Source: JBIQJD01 sp044507695
GTDB lineage: Bacteria; Bacteroidota; Ignavibacteria; Ignavibacteriales; Ignavibacteriaceae
DNA length: 64,000 nucleotides
Assembly: GCA_044507695.1 (NCBI GenBank)
Contig: JBIQJD010000014.1
Span: 38,838-102,837 of the forward strand
Direction: 5' to 3'
Made by a program: the position numbers and the translations under genes. Positions 44,790 to 53,505 of this stretch are shown piece after piece; within the stretch, counting starts at the first letter, position 1; each line of letters opens with the position of its first letter. Below the pieces are notes generated by a model. The model searched no databases, was not told the DNA's origin, and saw nothing but the letters and a program-made list of their open reading frames with translations.

Positions 44790-46371
44790 CTTCGTGCAGC
44801 CATGCGTTTATTAGTTTGGAAGCTTCCAGCGGATTTTTGGAAACATAGTTTATAATCTTTTCCTGCCTATTCATCTTTGAAACAGCTTCTTCAGAAATTT
44901 CATCTTCAATATCTCCGAGAGGCAGAAGTTTTTTCATAGATTTGGATGTTATCTGCTGTGGTATTTTTCCGCCGGATAATGAATCTTTTTGATAGTTTGT
45001 ATATGCTGCTTCAGGACCAAGTGTGCCGATGATTATTTTCTCATTCTCAAGTTTGTGCATTAAACCGCGCAGAATAAAAAGTCCTGCAATAGCAGCAAGT
45101 ACAAGCAGAATTACATTTGTGTATTTATCAATGTTATCAAAAAACCGGGGTTCCTCTACAGGAAAATCCAACGCCTGGTTTGTTTCAAAAGGAATATTAA
45201 CAAGTGAAAATTGATCTCTCCGATCTTCCGTGAATCCGACTGCATTTTTAATTATTTCTTCAAGTTTCTGTATCTGCTCGGGAGATCTTGGCTCTGATAC
45301 AACTTCTGTATTTTCACCATTCTTGATTTCCTTAACAGCATCATTTATTACTGCGGCAACACTTAGACGGATTACATTTCCCGAACCTTGTATAACCTTT
45401 TCAACCGTTTTGCTTATCTCATAATTTGTAACCGAGTTTTCATTTATCTGTGATGTTGAATCACCCGAACTGCTTCCGTTATTTTCAGTTTTTATTGTCT
45501 GTTCGCTTATTGCCGTTTGAGATTCAGGATCAAACATCTCCATTGTTTTTTCAACCTGGTCAAAATTCAAATCAACATTTACCTGAATAATTGCATTGCC
45601 ATAACCGAGTACATTATCAAGTATGCTCTGTGCTTTTGAGGCAAGATAATTTTCTACCGATTGTTTTATCTCATACTGCTTAGTGCTTGAAAATGCCAGC
45701 GGGTTATCTTCATAATCTTTTGAAAGAAGTCTTCCTTTGGAATCGAGCAGGGTTACCTTTCCGGGCTGCAAGCCTTCCACGCTGCCTGATACAAGATTAA
45801 GAATTGCGGTAATATTTGATTTGGTTAGCTGATAATTTGGTTTAAGATTTAATACAACGGATGCGGTTGGAAATTTTTCTTCATCTTTAAAAACACTTTT
45901 TTGTGGAATAACAATATGAACTCTAACTCCCTGAATGCCTTCCTGCTGCATAATTGTGCGTGCTAACTCGCCTTCAAGTGCGCGTTTATAATTCAGTTTC
46001 TGCATAAATTCAGACATGCCCATCGTGTTGTTATCAAAAATTTCATAACCAAGAACGCCTGAACCGGGAATACCTTTTCCGGCAAGATCAAGTCTTACAT
46101 CATATAATTTTTCTTTAGCAACTTTAATTGTTCTGCCGTTATCCTCAATCTTGTAAACAATTTTTTGGGAATTCAATTCATCAACAACTTTTGCCGCATC
46201 TTCTTCAGATAGATTTGTATAAAGTACTGCATAATTTGGTTCGTTCAATAAAAAGATAACTGCAATCAGAAGGATGAACGTACCAATTGTTGCAGCACCA
46301 ATTAATATTTTCTGCTGAAGGGATAACTTCCCGAATATACCGAAGATTGATTCTAAAAAATTTCCGCTCAT
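44773..46371 (-). CDS. fliF: Flagellar MS-ring protein FliF
   Basis: Two membrane helices (ILIGAATIGTFILLIAVIFL near 20-42 and VILLVLAAIAGLFILRGLM near 415-435) bracket the ring-building region (NYAVLYTNLSEEDAAKVVDE, YNYKRALEGELARTIMQ-like segment, RVHIVIPQKSVF). The C-terminal tail (QEKIINYVSKNPLEASKLIN) binds FliG. The length (532) is typical. Confidence 0.97.
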   Translation of the reverse strand: MSGNFLESIFGIFGKLSLQQKILIGAATIGTFILLIAVIFLLNEPNYAVLYTNLSEEDAAKVVDELNSQKIVYKIEDNGRTIKVAKEKLYDVRLDLAGKGIPGSGVLGYEIFDNNTMGMSEFMQKLNYKRALEGELARTIMQQEGIQGVRVHIVIPQKSVFKDEEKFPTASVVLNLKPNYQLTKSNITAILNLVSGSVEGLQPGKVTLLDSKGRLLSKDYEDNPLAFSSTKQYEIKQSVENYLASKAQSILDNVLGYGNAIIQVNVDLNFDQVEKTMEMFDPESQTAISEQTIKTENNGSSSGDSTSQINENSVTNYEISKTVEKVIQGSGNVIRLSVAAVINDAVKEIKNGENTEVVSEPRSPEQIQKLEEIIKNAVGFTEDRRDQFSLVNIPFETNQALDFPVEEPRFFDNIDKYTNVILLVLAAIAGLFILRGLMHKLENEKIIIGTLGPEAAYTNYQKDSLSGGKIPQQITSKSMKKLLPLGDIEDEISEEAVSKMNRQEKIINYVSKNPLEASKLINAWLHEDELQQ

Positions 46372-46374
46372 AGA

Positions 46375-46662
46375 TTAAACTTGAATCCTGGTTAATTCTT
46401 TGTACATATCAATCGTTTTATTTCTTATTTCGATCAGAAGATCAAGACTTGTTTTTGCCTTCTCTCCTGCAATCATTACTTCATGAAGTTCAACATCTCC
46501 ACCTGCAATAAAATCGCTGGTTAATTTGTTTGATTCGGCTTGTGCCTGGTTTACATTTTTTACCAGTTCGGTAAAAACATTATCAAAGCCTGGTTTTGAA
46601 GTTTTATGATTTTGATTAGTATTGATGCCAGCTAAACCGCGGCTTAAAGTATTTATTTCCAT
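46375..46662 (-). CDS. fliE: Flagellar MS-ring/rod adaptor FliE
   Basis: The 95-residue protein carries FliE features: KPGFDNVFTELVKNVNQAQA, DFIAGGDVELHEVMIAGEKA and TSLDLLIEIRNKTIDMYKEL. FliE joins MS-ring and rod. It lies 3 bp after the 85-codon ORF and 3 bp before fliF. Confidence 0.95.
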   Translation of the reverse strand: MEINTLSRGLAGINTNQNHKTSKPGFDNVFTELVKNVNQAQAESNKLTSDFIAGGDVELHEVMIAGEKAKTSLDLLIEIRNKTIDMYKELTRIQV

Positions 46663-46665
46663 TCG

Positions 46666-46923
46666 CTAACCTTTCCGGTCAAATTGTGAACCGATTTTTA
46701 CCCCATCCAGTTCTCCGGATTTATGATAGAAATGATAATTAGAAATATCATTTTTGTTTTCCGGATACAATCCGCTGAAGAATTTTTTTTCTTCTTCCGA
46801 AATTTCTTTTGTAAAATTAACCTGTGAATTTGCAGAGCCGGTTTTTATTCTGCTTTCTACGACCGGACTTTGTTTTACCTGTGGTGAATAATTACCGATG
46901 CTGTTTGTTATAACTTTCATCAA
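46666..46923 (-). CDS. Unknown 85-residue protein between flgC and fliE
   Basis: I do not recognise a family. The first half is polar and unstructured-looking; the second half has a compact motif (ISEEEKKFFSGLYPENKND, then YHFYHKSGELDGVKIGSQFD, ending DRKG). It overlaps flgC by 4 bp and ends 3 bp before fliE, so it is translated with the earliest basal-body proteins. Position between rod genes suggests a rod-assembly accessory factor (inference). The second in-frame ATG (codon 2) is equally possible. Confidence 0.75.
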   Translation of the reverse strand: MMKVITNSIGNYSPQVKQSPVVESRIKTGSANSQVNFTKEISEEEKKFFSGLYPENKNDISNYHFYHKSGELDGVKIGSQFDRKG

Positions 46924-47411
46924 ATCTCCAGTGAATCTTTTGCAATTTGTTTTGACGCGTTTAATGCTGTAAGATTTGCTTCATAACTTCTGCTTGCAGC
47001 TATCATATCTGTCATTTCAGTAATGATATTCACATTGGACATCACAACATAACCATCTTTGTTTGCGGAAGGATTTTCAGGCATATAAATCATTTCTCCC
47101 TGTTTTGTATCAACCACTTCATCTGAAATAAATCCGTGCATTTGATTCTTCATTTGAAAAATCTTTGCCGGATTTACAATATGATCAGTTCTTGATGAAA
47201 CAAGTTTAATAGTATTAATTTGCGGATAGCTGTATTTGTTTTTTTCCTGGTGCACAACATTTAAATATTTTCTTTGATAAGGTTTACCATCTTCGCCGCG
47301 CACTGAATCAACGTTTGCTATATTTTCTGCAATCAGGTTCATCTTTCTGCGCTGAAGACTTAATCCCTGTGCGCTTATTGTAAATCCGGTAATGTTACCA
47401 CCTATTTTCAT
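46920..47411 (-). CDS. flgC: Proximal rod protein FlgC
   Basis: The N-terminus (GFTISAQGLSLQRRKMNLIA, ENIANVDSV) and C-terminus (GYVVMSNVNIITEMTDMIAA, SRSYEANLTALNASKQIAK) are the paired rod helices of FlgC. At 163 residues it is close to the family norm. It overlaps flgB and the 85-codon ORF by 4 bp each. Confidence 0.96.
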   Translation of the reverse strand: MKIGGNITGFTISAQGLSLQRRKMNLIAENIANVDSVRGEDGKPYQRKYLNVVHQEKNKYSYPQINTIKLVSSRTDHIVNPAKIFQMKNQMHGFISDEVVDTKQGEMIYMPENPSANKDGYVVMSNVNIITEMTDMIAASRSYEANLTALNASKQIAKDSLEI

Positions 47412-47791
47412 GCAGTATCTCCCTTTATTACTTTTTGAAGATTTTTATAATATGTGCTGATCTTTTTTGCAGCAAATTTGAATTGCAAGGTATTCTCTGC
47501 CAGTTCAGCCATTTCTTTTTCAATATCTACATTATTAATTCCAGAAACCATATCAGGATTATTATCATCAACCACAGTAATAAATTCATCATCATTAGAA
47601 GTGCCATTTAAACTGATATGTTTGCTTTCTGTGGTTTTTAGATTTGAAATCTGGTTTGATAAAACATCTTTAAAAACTACTTCCTGCCTTTTGTAATTCT
47701 GCGTTCCAATGTTTGCTATGTTTTGGCTAATTACAGAATTCCTTGCGGAACAATAGTTAATCAGATTTTCCAGAAGTTTTATGTTTGACAT
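47408..47791 (-). CDS. flgB: Proximal rod protein FlgB
   Basis: The 127-residue FlgB has the rod signature (ARNSVISQNIANIGTQNYKR) and the C-terminal helix (NNVDIEKEMAELAENTLQFK). It is the first gene of the flgB-flgE operon, with AGAAAG before its ATG and a sigma-54-like site 33 bp upstream. Confidence 0.96.
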   Translation of the reverse strand: MSNIKLLENLINYCSARNSVISQNIANIGTQNYKRQEVVFKDVLSNQISNLKTTESKHISLNGTSNDDEFITVVDDNNPDMVSGINNVDIEKEMAELAENTLQFKFAAKKISTYYKNLQKVIKGDTA

Positions 47792-47823
47792 GGCATCTTT
47801 CTATTTTGTCTTGATTCACGAGT

Positions 47824-47838
47824 TCAAAATAGATGCCA
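47824..47838 (-). promoter_or_regulatory. Candidate sigma-54 promoter for the flgB operon
   Basis: TGGCAT-N5-TTGA on the minus strand, followed by A, keeps the GG and TTG core and exact spacing of RpoN promoters, with TTGA in place of TTGC. The fliL site has the same TTGAA ending. RNA would start near 47812, leaving a ~20-nt leader with a Shine-Dalgarno. Confidence 0.55.
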
Positions 47839-47974
47839 TTGATTTGCAGATTGATATTATTATGTGAGGAATAAAAAAACTAAATAAGAGTTGGCCAATT
47901 ATAACCAATTGTAATTTATTAGCCTTTACTCATTAAATTTTTTCTGAGCAGAAAAGAATGGAAAGAACAAATGA
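47839..47974. other. Rest of the 183-bp gap between flgB and the CPCG ORF
   Basis: AT-rich DNA with a small palindrome TTGGCCAA next to repeated AATTGG units, followed on the minus strand by a 7-T run (about 47870-47920). It may be a weak terminator for the cheB unit, but the stem is short. No ORF with a convincing start is visible. Confidence 0.3.
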
Positions 47975-48217
47975 TTATTCAGTATAATCAAGAATGATTG
48001 ATTTTGTACTGCCGCATGGGCAAATGAATTTTATTTCTTTAACAGATTCATTTTCATCCTTCTTCAAAATAACTTTTACACCGTCATCAGATTCTTCCTG
48101 AATTGAAATTTTTGTGACACCTGTTATTTCTGCATCCTTACTTTTTATAATGTTGCCCGAAGTATCTTCTGCGAAATTTACTTCTCTGAAAAAAGGTTCT
48201 TCAAATGAATTATTCAT
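47975..48217 (-). CDS. Unknown 80-residue protein with a CPCG motif after cheB
   Basis: I do not recognise a family. The C-terminal end (EIKFICPCGSTKSIILDYTE) has a CxC pair in a beta-hairpin-like context that could bind metal or disulfide-link; the rest is acidic. It overlaps cheB by 4 bp and ends the chemotaxis operon, so a role in chemotaxis or in linking it with the next unit is possible. Expression is likely because of the coupled start. Confidence 0.65.
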   Translation of the reverse strand: MNNSFEEPFFREVNFAEDTSGNIIKSKDAEITGVTKISIQEESDDGVKVILKKDENESVKEIKFICPCGSTKSIILDYTE

Positions 48218-49275
48218 ACTAAAATTCCATTAATTGTTGGTGCAATCTCATTTAACGGAAGTACAGCATCGGCTAAATTACCTTCAACAATTGCGCGCGG
48301 CATACCGTAAATAACACAGCTTTCCTCATTCTGTGCAATTGCAAATCCGTCTGAAGACTTTAATTTCTTTATGCCTTCAAACCCATCTCTTCCCATGCCG
48401 GTCATAATTAAACCAAGAGTTGTGCTGCCGTAAACATCAACCACTGAATTTAACATTACATCAACCGAAGGGCGATGAATCGTATCCTCTGGTTCTTCCG
48501 TTATCGAAATATTAACAAATCCCGCGCCGCTTTTTTTAACGATCATATGATATCCGCCAGGGGCAATGTAAACAACGCCGCCTTTAACAATTTCATCATT
48601 CTCTGCTTCTTTAACTTCCAGCGGGCTCATATTATTTAGTCTATCAGCCAGCGATTTTGTAAATTTTGGCGGCATGTGCTGAACAAGAAATATCGGAATT
48701 TTAATGAAACCGGAAAGCTGCGGAATCAGTTTCTGCAACGCCATCGGTCCGCCTGTGGAAATGCCGATTGCCAACGCATGAAAATTATTTTTCGGAATAC
48801 TGATTTTTTCTTCAACCGGAATAGAAACCTGAGCTGAACTTCTAAACTTCTGAAGATTTTTCAGCCGCTCTTTTATTCTTCTTTGATATACAATTTCTTT
48901 TACCTTCCGGATCAGATCTTCTCTTATTTTCAAAATATCAGAAGTTAATTCTTTTGGGATAAAATCAACGGCACCATACTCCATTGCTTTTAGAGTAGCT
49001 TCAGCACCTTCAGTTGTAATTGAGCTTATCATTATAACAGATGTGGGACACTCCTGCATAATTTTTTTCAATGCTGTAAGTCCATCCATGCCGGGCATTT
49101 CAATATCAAGTGTAACAATATCCGGCATAACTTTTTTAACAAGATTAATCCCTTCCAGGCCATCTCTTGCAGTACCTGCTACCTTTATATCATCTGCACT
49201 TTCCAGCATAAATGAAATTGATTTACGCATGAAAGCGGAATCATCAATTACTACAGCTTGAATTGGCCTGCTCAT
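48214..49275 (-). CDS. cheB: Chemotaxis methylesterase/deamidase CheB
   Basis: The receiver (VVIDDSAFMRKSISFML, phospho-acceptor Asp57 in VTLDIEMPGMDG, KAME...FIPK) is followed by the methylesterase domain with the catalytic triad regions ISTGGP (Ser), VQHMPP (His) and MTGMGRDG (Asp). I chose ATG 49275 (MSRPIQAVVIDDS) over 49362, since the extra 29 residues lack family similarity, would overlap cheA and have no Shine-Dalgarno. A 15-bp palindrome lies just upstream. CheB demethylates chemoreceptors. Confidence 0.96.
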   Translation of the reverse strand: MSRPIQAVVIDDSAFMRKSISFMLESADDIKVAGTARDGLEGINLVKKVMPDIVTLDIEMPGMDGLTALKKIMQECPTSVIMISSITTEGAEATLKAMEYGAVDFIPKELTSDILKIREDLIRKVKEIVYQRRIKERLKNLQKFRSSAQVSIPVEEKISIPKNNFHALAIGISTGGPMALQKLIPQLSGFIKIPIFLVQHMPPKFTKSLADRLNNMSPLEVKEAENDEIVKGGVVYIAPGGYHMIVKKSGAGFVNISITEEPEDTIHRPSVDVMLNSVVDVYGSTTLGLIMTGMGRDGFEGIKKLKSSDGFAIAQNEESCVIYGMPRAIVEGNLADAVLPLNEIAPTINGILV

Positions 49276-49287
49276 TTTAAATTTTAT

Positions 49288-49302
49288 CTCAGAATTTCTG
49301 AG
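49288..49302. other. 15-bp palindrome between cheA and cheB
   Basis: CTCAGAATTTCTGAG is a perfect palindrome around one central base, 12 bp before the preferred cheB ATG and 31 bp after the cheA stop. In RNA the stem would include the only GAG-type element before the ATG. It could tune cheB translation, or be an operator. The function is unknown. Confidence 0.4.
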
Positions 49303-49333
49303 TACCTCATTTTTATTTTGAGTGAAAATAGTT

Positions 49334-51061
49334 TTATGCTTTTGTTGGTTCTGTTTCAGCATTGTTAATTAGTTCATTAACATCAAGAATCATTACAACT
49401 GTTCCATCCCCCATTATTGTTGAGCCAGCTATGCCGTTTATATTTCCCAGGTAGCTGCCTAAAGATTTAATTACTATCTCTTTCTGTCCTATGAGTGAAT
49501 CAACCTTTATTCCGAATTTCCTTTCTGCAAGCCCGATTACTATTACATATTGAAATTTACTTTCATTATGCTTATAACAGCTATTTACAAACAAATGCTC
49601 AAGACTTACAAGCGGAATAATACTTTCCCTCATCCTAATAACTTCTTTCTGATTGATTGTTGTTATCTCATCAGAATGAACCCGAAGAACTTCAATAACC
49701 GAGTTTAGCGGAATCACAAAATGTTCACCGGAAACTTTAAATATCATCCCGGGAATTATTGCCAGTGTTAGCGGAAGTTTAATATTAATCTTTGTTCCTT
49801 TGCCCGGAGTTGATTCAATATTAATAATTCCGCGTAAACGTGATACATTTGTTTTAACCACATCCATTCCAACGCCGCGGCCAGAAATATTAGAAACAGT
49901 TTCGGCTGTTGAAAATCCCGGTAAGAAAATTAAATTATAAATTTCCTGTTTGGTTAGTTCCTTTGCCTTTTCAATTGTAATCACTCCCTTACTAACGGCT
50001 TTTTCTTTTATTATTTCAGGATCGATTCCTTTTCCATCATCTTCAATAGTGATTAAAATATTATTCCCCTCCTGCTCCGCAGATAAAACAATTTTTCCAA
50101 CCGAATCTTTGCCTGCAGCTTCTCTTATTTCCGGTGATTCAATTCCATGATCGATTGAATTTCTGATTAAATGAACCAGCGGATCATTAATTTCTTCAAT
50201 CAATGTTTTATCAAGTTCTGTATCTTCACCATTTATTATTAAAGAAATTTTCTTTCCAGTTTCTTTTGATAGATCACGAACAAGTCTTGGAAATCTTTTA
50301 AACACCTTACCAATTTTTATCATTCTTGTTTTCATCACAACCTGCTGAAGCTCATCAGTCATCAGATCAATTTGTTTTGCGGCAGCAGCAAGTTCACGTG
50401 AAAAAACTGTACCTTCATTTTCAATTGTATATTCTGTAGTAAGCTGCTGAAGCCTGTTTCTGCCAAGCACTAACTCCGAAACAATATTCAGCAGTTCATC
50501 TAATCTTTCAACATCAACACGGATTGTATTATCTGTTTTTTTAACTGATAATTCTCCTTCTTTCTGAGATAAGGTATTATCAGAAATTACTTGTTCCGGT
50601 TTTTCAGAAATTTTATTGGAAGATCCATCAGCATTATCACAATTATTTTTTCCATCAATTAATAATTTTAAAAGCTGAAGAGTTTCCTCAATATCAATGT
50701 CTTCGTTTTTGTTTTTCTCAATTGATTCAAAAAGATTTTTAATCGTATCATAACCTGTTAAAATTCCATCCATCAAATCAGCAGTTAACTGTATTTCACT
50801 TTTTCTCAGTTTGTTAAGAATATCTTCACACTTATGAGTAACAGCGGTTAATTTTTGTAATCCTAAAAATCCGGATGTACCTTTAATAGTATGAAATGAA
50901 CGGAATATTTGATTGAGCAGTTCAAGATCATTCGGCTGCTTTTCAAGCAGCAGCAAATCCGTGTCAAGTTTTTCAAGAATTTCCTTTGTCTCAACCTGGA
51001 AACTCTCAACAATCTCGGTCATTTCAGGGTCATGAAGAAGGCTGTAATTATTATTCCCCAT
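49334..51061 (-). CDS. cheA: Chemotaxis histidine kinase CheA
   Basis: The Hpt P1 domain (FRSFHTIKGTSGFLGL, His57) is followed by a short linker without a clear P2 domain. The P3 dimerisation helices start at ~175 (IRVDVERLDELLNIVSELVL), the P4 ATPase has LVHLIRNSIDHGIESPE, DDGKGIDPE and FSTAETVSNISGRGVGMDVV, and the P5 CheW-like domain is at ~435-570. At 575 residues it is shorter than E. coli CheA, mainly from the missing P2. It lies 12 bp after cheZ. Confidence 0.97.
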   Translation of the reverse strand: MGNNNYSLLHDPEMTEIVESFQVETKEILEKLDTDLLLLEKQPNDLELLNQIFRSFHTIKGTSGFLGLQKLTAVTHKCEDILNKLRKSEIQLTADLMDGILTGYDTIKNLFESIEKNKNEDIDIEETLQLLKLLIDGKNNCDNADGSSNKISEKPEQVISDNTLSQKEGELSVKKTDNTIRVDVERLDELLNIVSELVLGRNRLQQLTTEYTIENEGTVFSRELAAAAKQIDLMTDELQQVVMKTRMIKIGKVFKRFPRLVRDLSKETGKKISLIINGEDTELDKTLIEEINDPLVHLIRNSIDHGIESPEIREAAGKDSVGKIVLSAEQEGNNILITIEDDGKGIDPEIIKEKAVSKGVITIEKAKELTKQEIYNLIFLPGFSTAETVSNISGRGVGMDVVKTNVSRLRGIINIESTPGKGTKINIKLPLTLAIIPGMIFKVSGEHFVIPLNSVIEVLRVHSDEITTINQKEVIRMRESIIPLVSLEHLFVNSCYKHNESKFQYVIVIGLAERKFGIKVDSLIGQKEIVIKSLGSYLGNINGIAGSTIMGDGTVVMILDVNELINNAETEPTKA

Positions 51062-51073
51062 CTATGTTATTTC

Positions 51074-51838
51074 TCACCGCTGTGTTATAAAAAGTTTGTC
51101 AATCTCTTCCTGCGTAGTCTGGCTTTTTGAAGTAATGATAGAATCAGCAAGCTGCTGCCGTGAATCAGATTTTGTATAACGTGCTTCAGGATTGAATGAC
51201 CCGTTTTTTGCTTCCTGGTTATCAAACAAATCAAAATTTGAAACACTATTTTGTTCATTAAAGTTTGTAAGAAGTGCAGCAAGCTTTTGTTGTACAGATT
51301 CAATTAAATGATTTACTGCTGCAAGCTGCTGAGAGGTTATATCCTGCACCTGAAGCGAAAGTGTAATATTGTAGGCTTCGTTTCTGATTTTTTCAAAAAT
51401 TTCTTTAAATGGTGATATTTTAGAATTTAGATCTGAAAGTTCAAAATATTTAATTAATAAGGATTTAAGTCCGCTATCATTAACGCGTTGTAAAATTTCA
51501 TTCTGCAGTTCATTTTTTTCTTTTTGTTTTTCAAGAATTTGTTTTAACCCGTTTTCAATCTTCTCAACATCTGATGAAATCAGATCAACGAGATCGAGAA
51601 TTTCTGTTGTTGCCATTTCTGTTGCGCTTGCAACATCAACAATTTGATTTTTTGCTTTCGGAATTTTACTTGTACTTTCAGTAAGTGATCTGTTAATCTT
51701 TTCTAAAAGAGGAACAGTATCACGCATGAAATCAACCAGGCTTTGAATGATTGGGATTACGCGCTCACCATATTTAAATACGGAATTAAGATCATTCAGT
51801 TTTGTAAACAACTCATTCATTGTTGAAGGTGGATTCAT
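51074..51838 (-). CDS. cheZ: CheY-P phosphatase CheZ
   Basis: The 254-residue helical protein has the CheZ active-site motif (LQVQDITSQQLAAVNHLIE); Asp166 and Gln170 correspond to the catalytic Asp and Gln. The C-terminal end (TTQEEIDKLF) resembles the CheY-binding tail of CheZ and the FliM N-terminus. CheZ removes phosphate from CheY-P. It lies between cheY and cheA. Confidence 0.9.
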   Translation of the reverse strand: MNPPSTMNELFTKLNDLNSVFKYGERVIPIIQSLVDFMRDTVPLLEKINRSLTESTSKIPKAKNQIVDVASATEMATTEILDLVDLISSDVEKIENGLKQILEKQKEKNELQNEILQRVNDSGLKSLLIKYFELSDLNSKISPFKEIFEKIRNEAYNITLSLQVQDITSQQLAAVNHLIESVQQKLAALLTNFNEQNSVSNFDLFDNQEAKNGSFNPEARYTKSDSRQQLADSIITSKSQTTQEEIDKLFITQR

Positions 51839-51851
51839 TTATTCTCCTTCT

Positions 51852-52229
51852 TTATGATACACTTAATATTTGATCGATCTTTTCCCTCAGCACATGCGGC
51901 GTAAATGGTTTAACAACATAGTTGCTTACCTTTGCCTGCAATGCTTCAATAATATCTTCTTTTATTCCGCGTGTGGTAACCATTAAAATCGGAAGGTTTT
52001 GAAATCGTTCATCGCTCCGGATTGATTTAGTAAGTTCAAGTCCTGATACAACCGGCATATTCCAATCAGTAATTACAAAATTAATTGTACTGTCTGCAGC
52101 AAGTTTATCGAGTGCTTCTTTGCCGTCAGCCGCTTCTACAAAATTTTCATATCCAAGATTTTTTAAAGAATTAATAACGATTCTGCGCATTGTAACGGAA
52201 TCATCAACAACCAAGAATCTTAATGACAT
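51852..52229 (-). CDS. cheY: Chemotaxis response regulator CheY
   Basis: The 125-residue receiver has DD at 9-10, phospho-acceptor Asp55 (FVITDWNMPVVSGLEL), T85-T86 region (LMVTTRG) and Lys in VVKPF. The NMPxxSGLEL signature is that of motor-binding CheY. It is adjacent to cheZ. It is the better CheY candidate of the two receivers here. Confidence 0.95.
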   Translation of the reverse strand: MSLRFLVVDDSVTMRRIVINSLKNLGYENFVEAADGKEALDKLAADSTINFVITDWNMPVVSGLELTKSIRSDERFQNLPILMVTTRGIKEDIIEALQAKVSNYVVKPFTPHVLREKIDQILSVS

Positions 52230-52237
52230 AAACTACC

Positions 52238-52603
52238 TCAGTTTAAATATTTAGTAACTTCATATACTATCCTGTGCGGATCAAACGGTTTTACCAGATA
52301 GGAATTTGCTCCGCAAGCCATTCCTTCCTGTATCTCATTATTTCCTGAAAGTGAACTAAGAATTATAATTGGCAAATCTTTCAATTCCTCATTCGCTCTT
52401 ATTGTGCGGATAAGTTCAAAGCCATCAACATTAGGCATGTTCAAATCAGTAATTAAAAGATTAATCTTTTCATTCGGTAAAATCTCAAGTGCTTCCATAC
52501 CATCTGCTGCCGAAATTATTTTAAATCCCTTAAGTGAAAGCGTAAGAGAGATGAATTTTCTAACAGACGGCGAATCATCCGCAACGAGGATAACATTCTT
52601 CAT
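52238..52603 (-). CDS. CheY-like response regulator
   Basis: The 121-residue receiver has ADDSPSVRKF, phospho-acceptor Asp53 (LLITDLNMPNVDGFEL), SS in place of the usual T pair (IILSSLSGN) and LVKPF. It is related to CheY but closer to sensory adaptation receivers (PilH/CheY2 style). It may be a phosphate sink or a second motor input. It lies 8 bp after cheR and 8 bp before cheY. Confidence 0.92.
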   Translation of the reverse strand: MKNVILVADDSPSVRKFISLTLSLKGFKIISAADGMEALEILPNEKINLLITDLNMPNVDGFELIRTIRANEELKDLPIIILSSLSGNNEIQEGMACGANSYLVKPFDPHRIVYEVTKYLN

Positions 52604-52611
52604 CTCTTCGA

Positions 52612-53505
52612 TTACTCCTTTCTGTAACCAATTGTTTTTGAAAAACTGACAAGCCTGAACGCTTTGGAAACTGAATGAAGCGTTTCAGAATATCCGATGA
52701 ATAAATATCCGCCCCTGTTTAATGAATTGTAAAGGCTTGACACAACTTTTATCTTTGAATTTATATCAAAATAGATGAGCACATTTGCACAAAAAATAAT
52801 ATCAATGCCCATCATTGTTTTCATATCTGAATCATCATATAAATTCAGAAATCTGAACTGAACCATTTGCTTTACTGATGGATCAATATGATAGACATTT
52901 CCTTTAGCTTTGAAATATTTTTTTAGATAATGAGCTGGCGTACTTCTTACAGCATAATCTTTATAAATTCCATTCTTTGCTGCTTCAATAGCAGCATGGC
53001 TGATATCTGTTCCTGTAATTTCAAATTCAAAATCGGGATATTTTATTTTGATAAAATCCAGGATTGAAATTGCGATTGAATATGCTTCTTCACCTGAAGA
53101 AGAAGCAGCGCTCCAGATTCTTATCCTGTTTTTACCGGCTTTCTGTTTCTGTTCAATAATTTCCGGAATTACCTTTGTTACAAGTGCATCAAGCTGCGGC
53201 TGATTTCTGAAAAAATAAGTTTCATTAATTGTTATAGCATCAAATAAATATTTTTTCTCGTTCTCCTTGTTAACATTATATTTTAAGTAGTTAAGATATG
53301 CCTCAAAAGAATTTAAACGAAGATGACTTATTCTTTTTGATAACCTTGCTTCCAGCAGATATTTTTTATTATCCTGAAAATAAATTCCGCACTGATCGTA
53401 AATATGTTTTCTTAAATTCTCAAAAGTCTCAACTGATAAATATGTATCAGAAGTATGAACTTCCGAGTTTAAAAATGAATACGCGGCACTGTTTACTATA
53501 CTCAT
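52612..53505 (-). CDS. cheR: Chemotaxis methyltransferase CheR
   Basis: The N-terminal helical domain (FENLRKHIYDQCGIYFQDNK) precedes the SAM-binding core with RIWSAASSSGEEAYSIAI, EITGTDISHAAIEAAKNGIY and DIIFCANVLIYFD. CheR methylates chemoreceptor glutamates, the counter-reaction to CheB. It overlaps the HEAT-repeat gene by 4 bp. Confidence 0.96.
   Translation of the reverse strand: MSIVNSAAYSFLNSEVHTSDTYLSVETFENLRKHIYDQCGIYFQDNKKYLLEARLSKRISHLRLNSFEAYLNYLKYNVNKENEKKYLFDAITINETYFFRNQPQLDALVTKVIPEIIEQKQKAGKNRIRIWSAASSSGEEAYSIAISILDFIKIKYPDFEFEITGTDISHAAIEAAKNGIYKDYAVRSTPAHYLKKYFKAKGNVYHIDPSVKQMVQFRFLNLYDDSDMKTMMGIDIIFCANVLIYFDINSKIKVVSSLYNSLNRGGYLFIGYSETLHSVSKAFRLVSFSKTIGYRKE

Noticed and set aside
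49276..49362. Extended CheB N-terminus from ATG 49362
   Set aside because: The added residues have no CheB similarity, would overlap cheA and lack a ribosome-binding site; the receiver starts right after ATG 49275.
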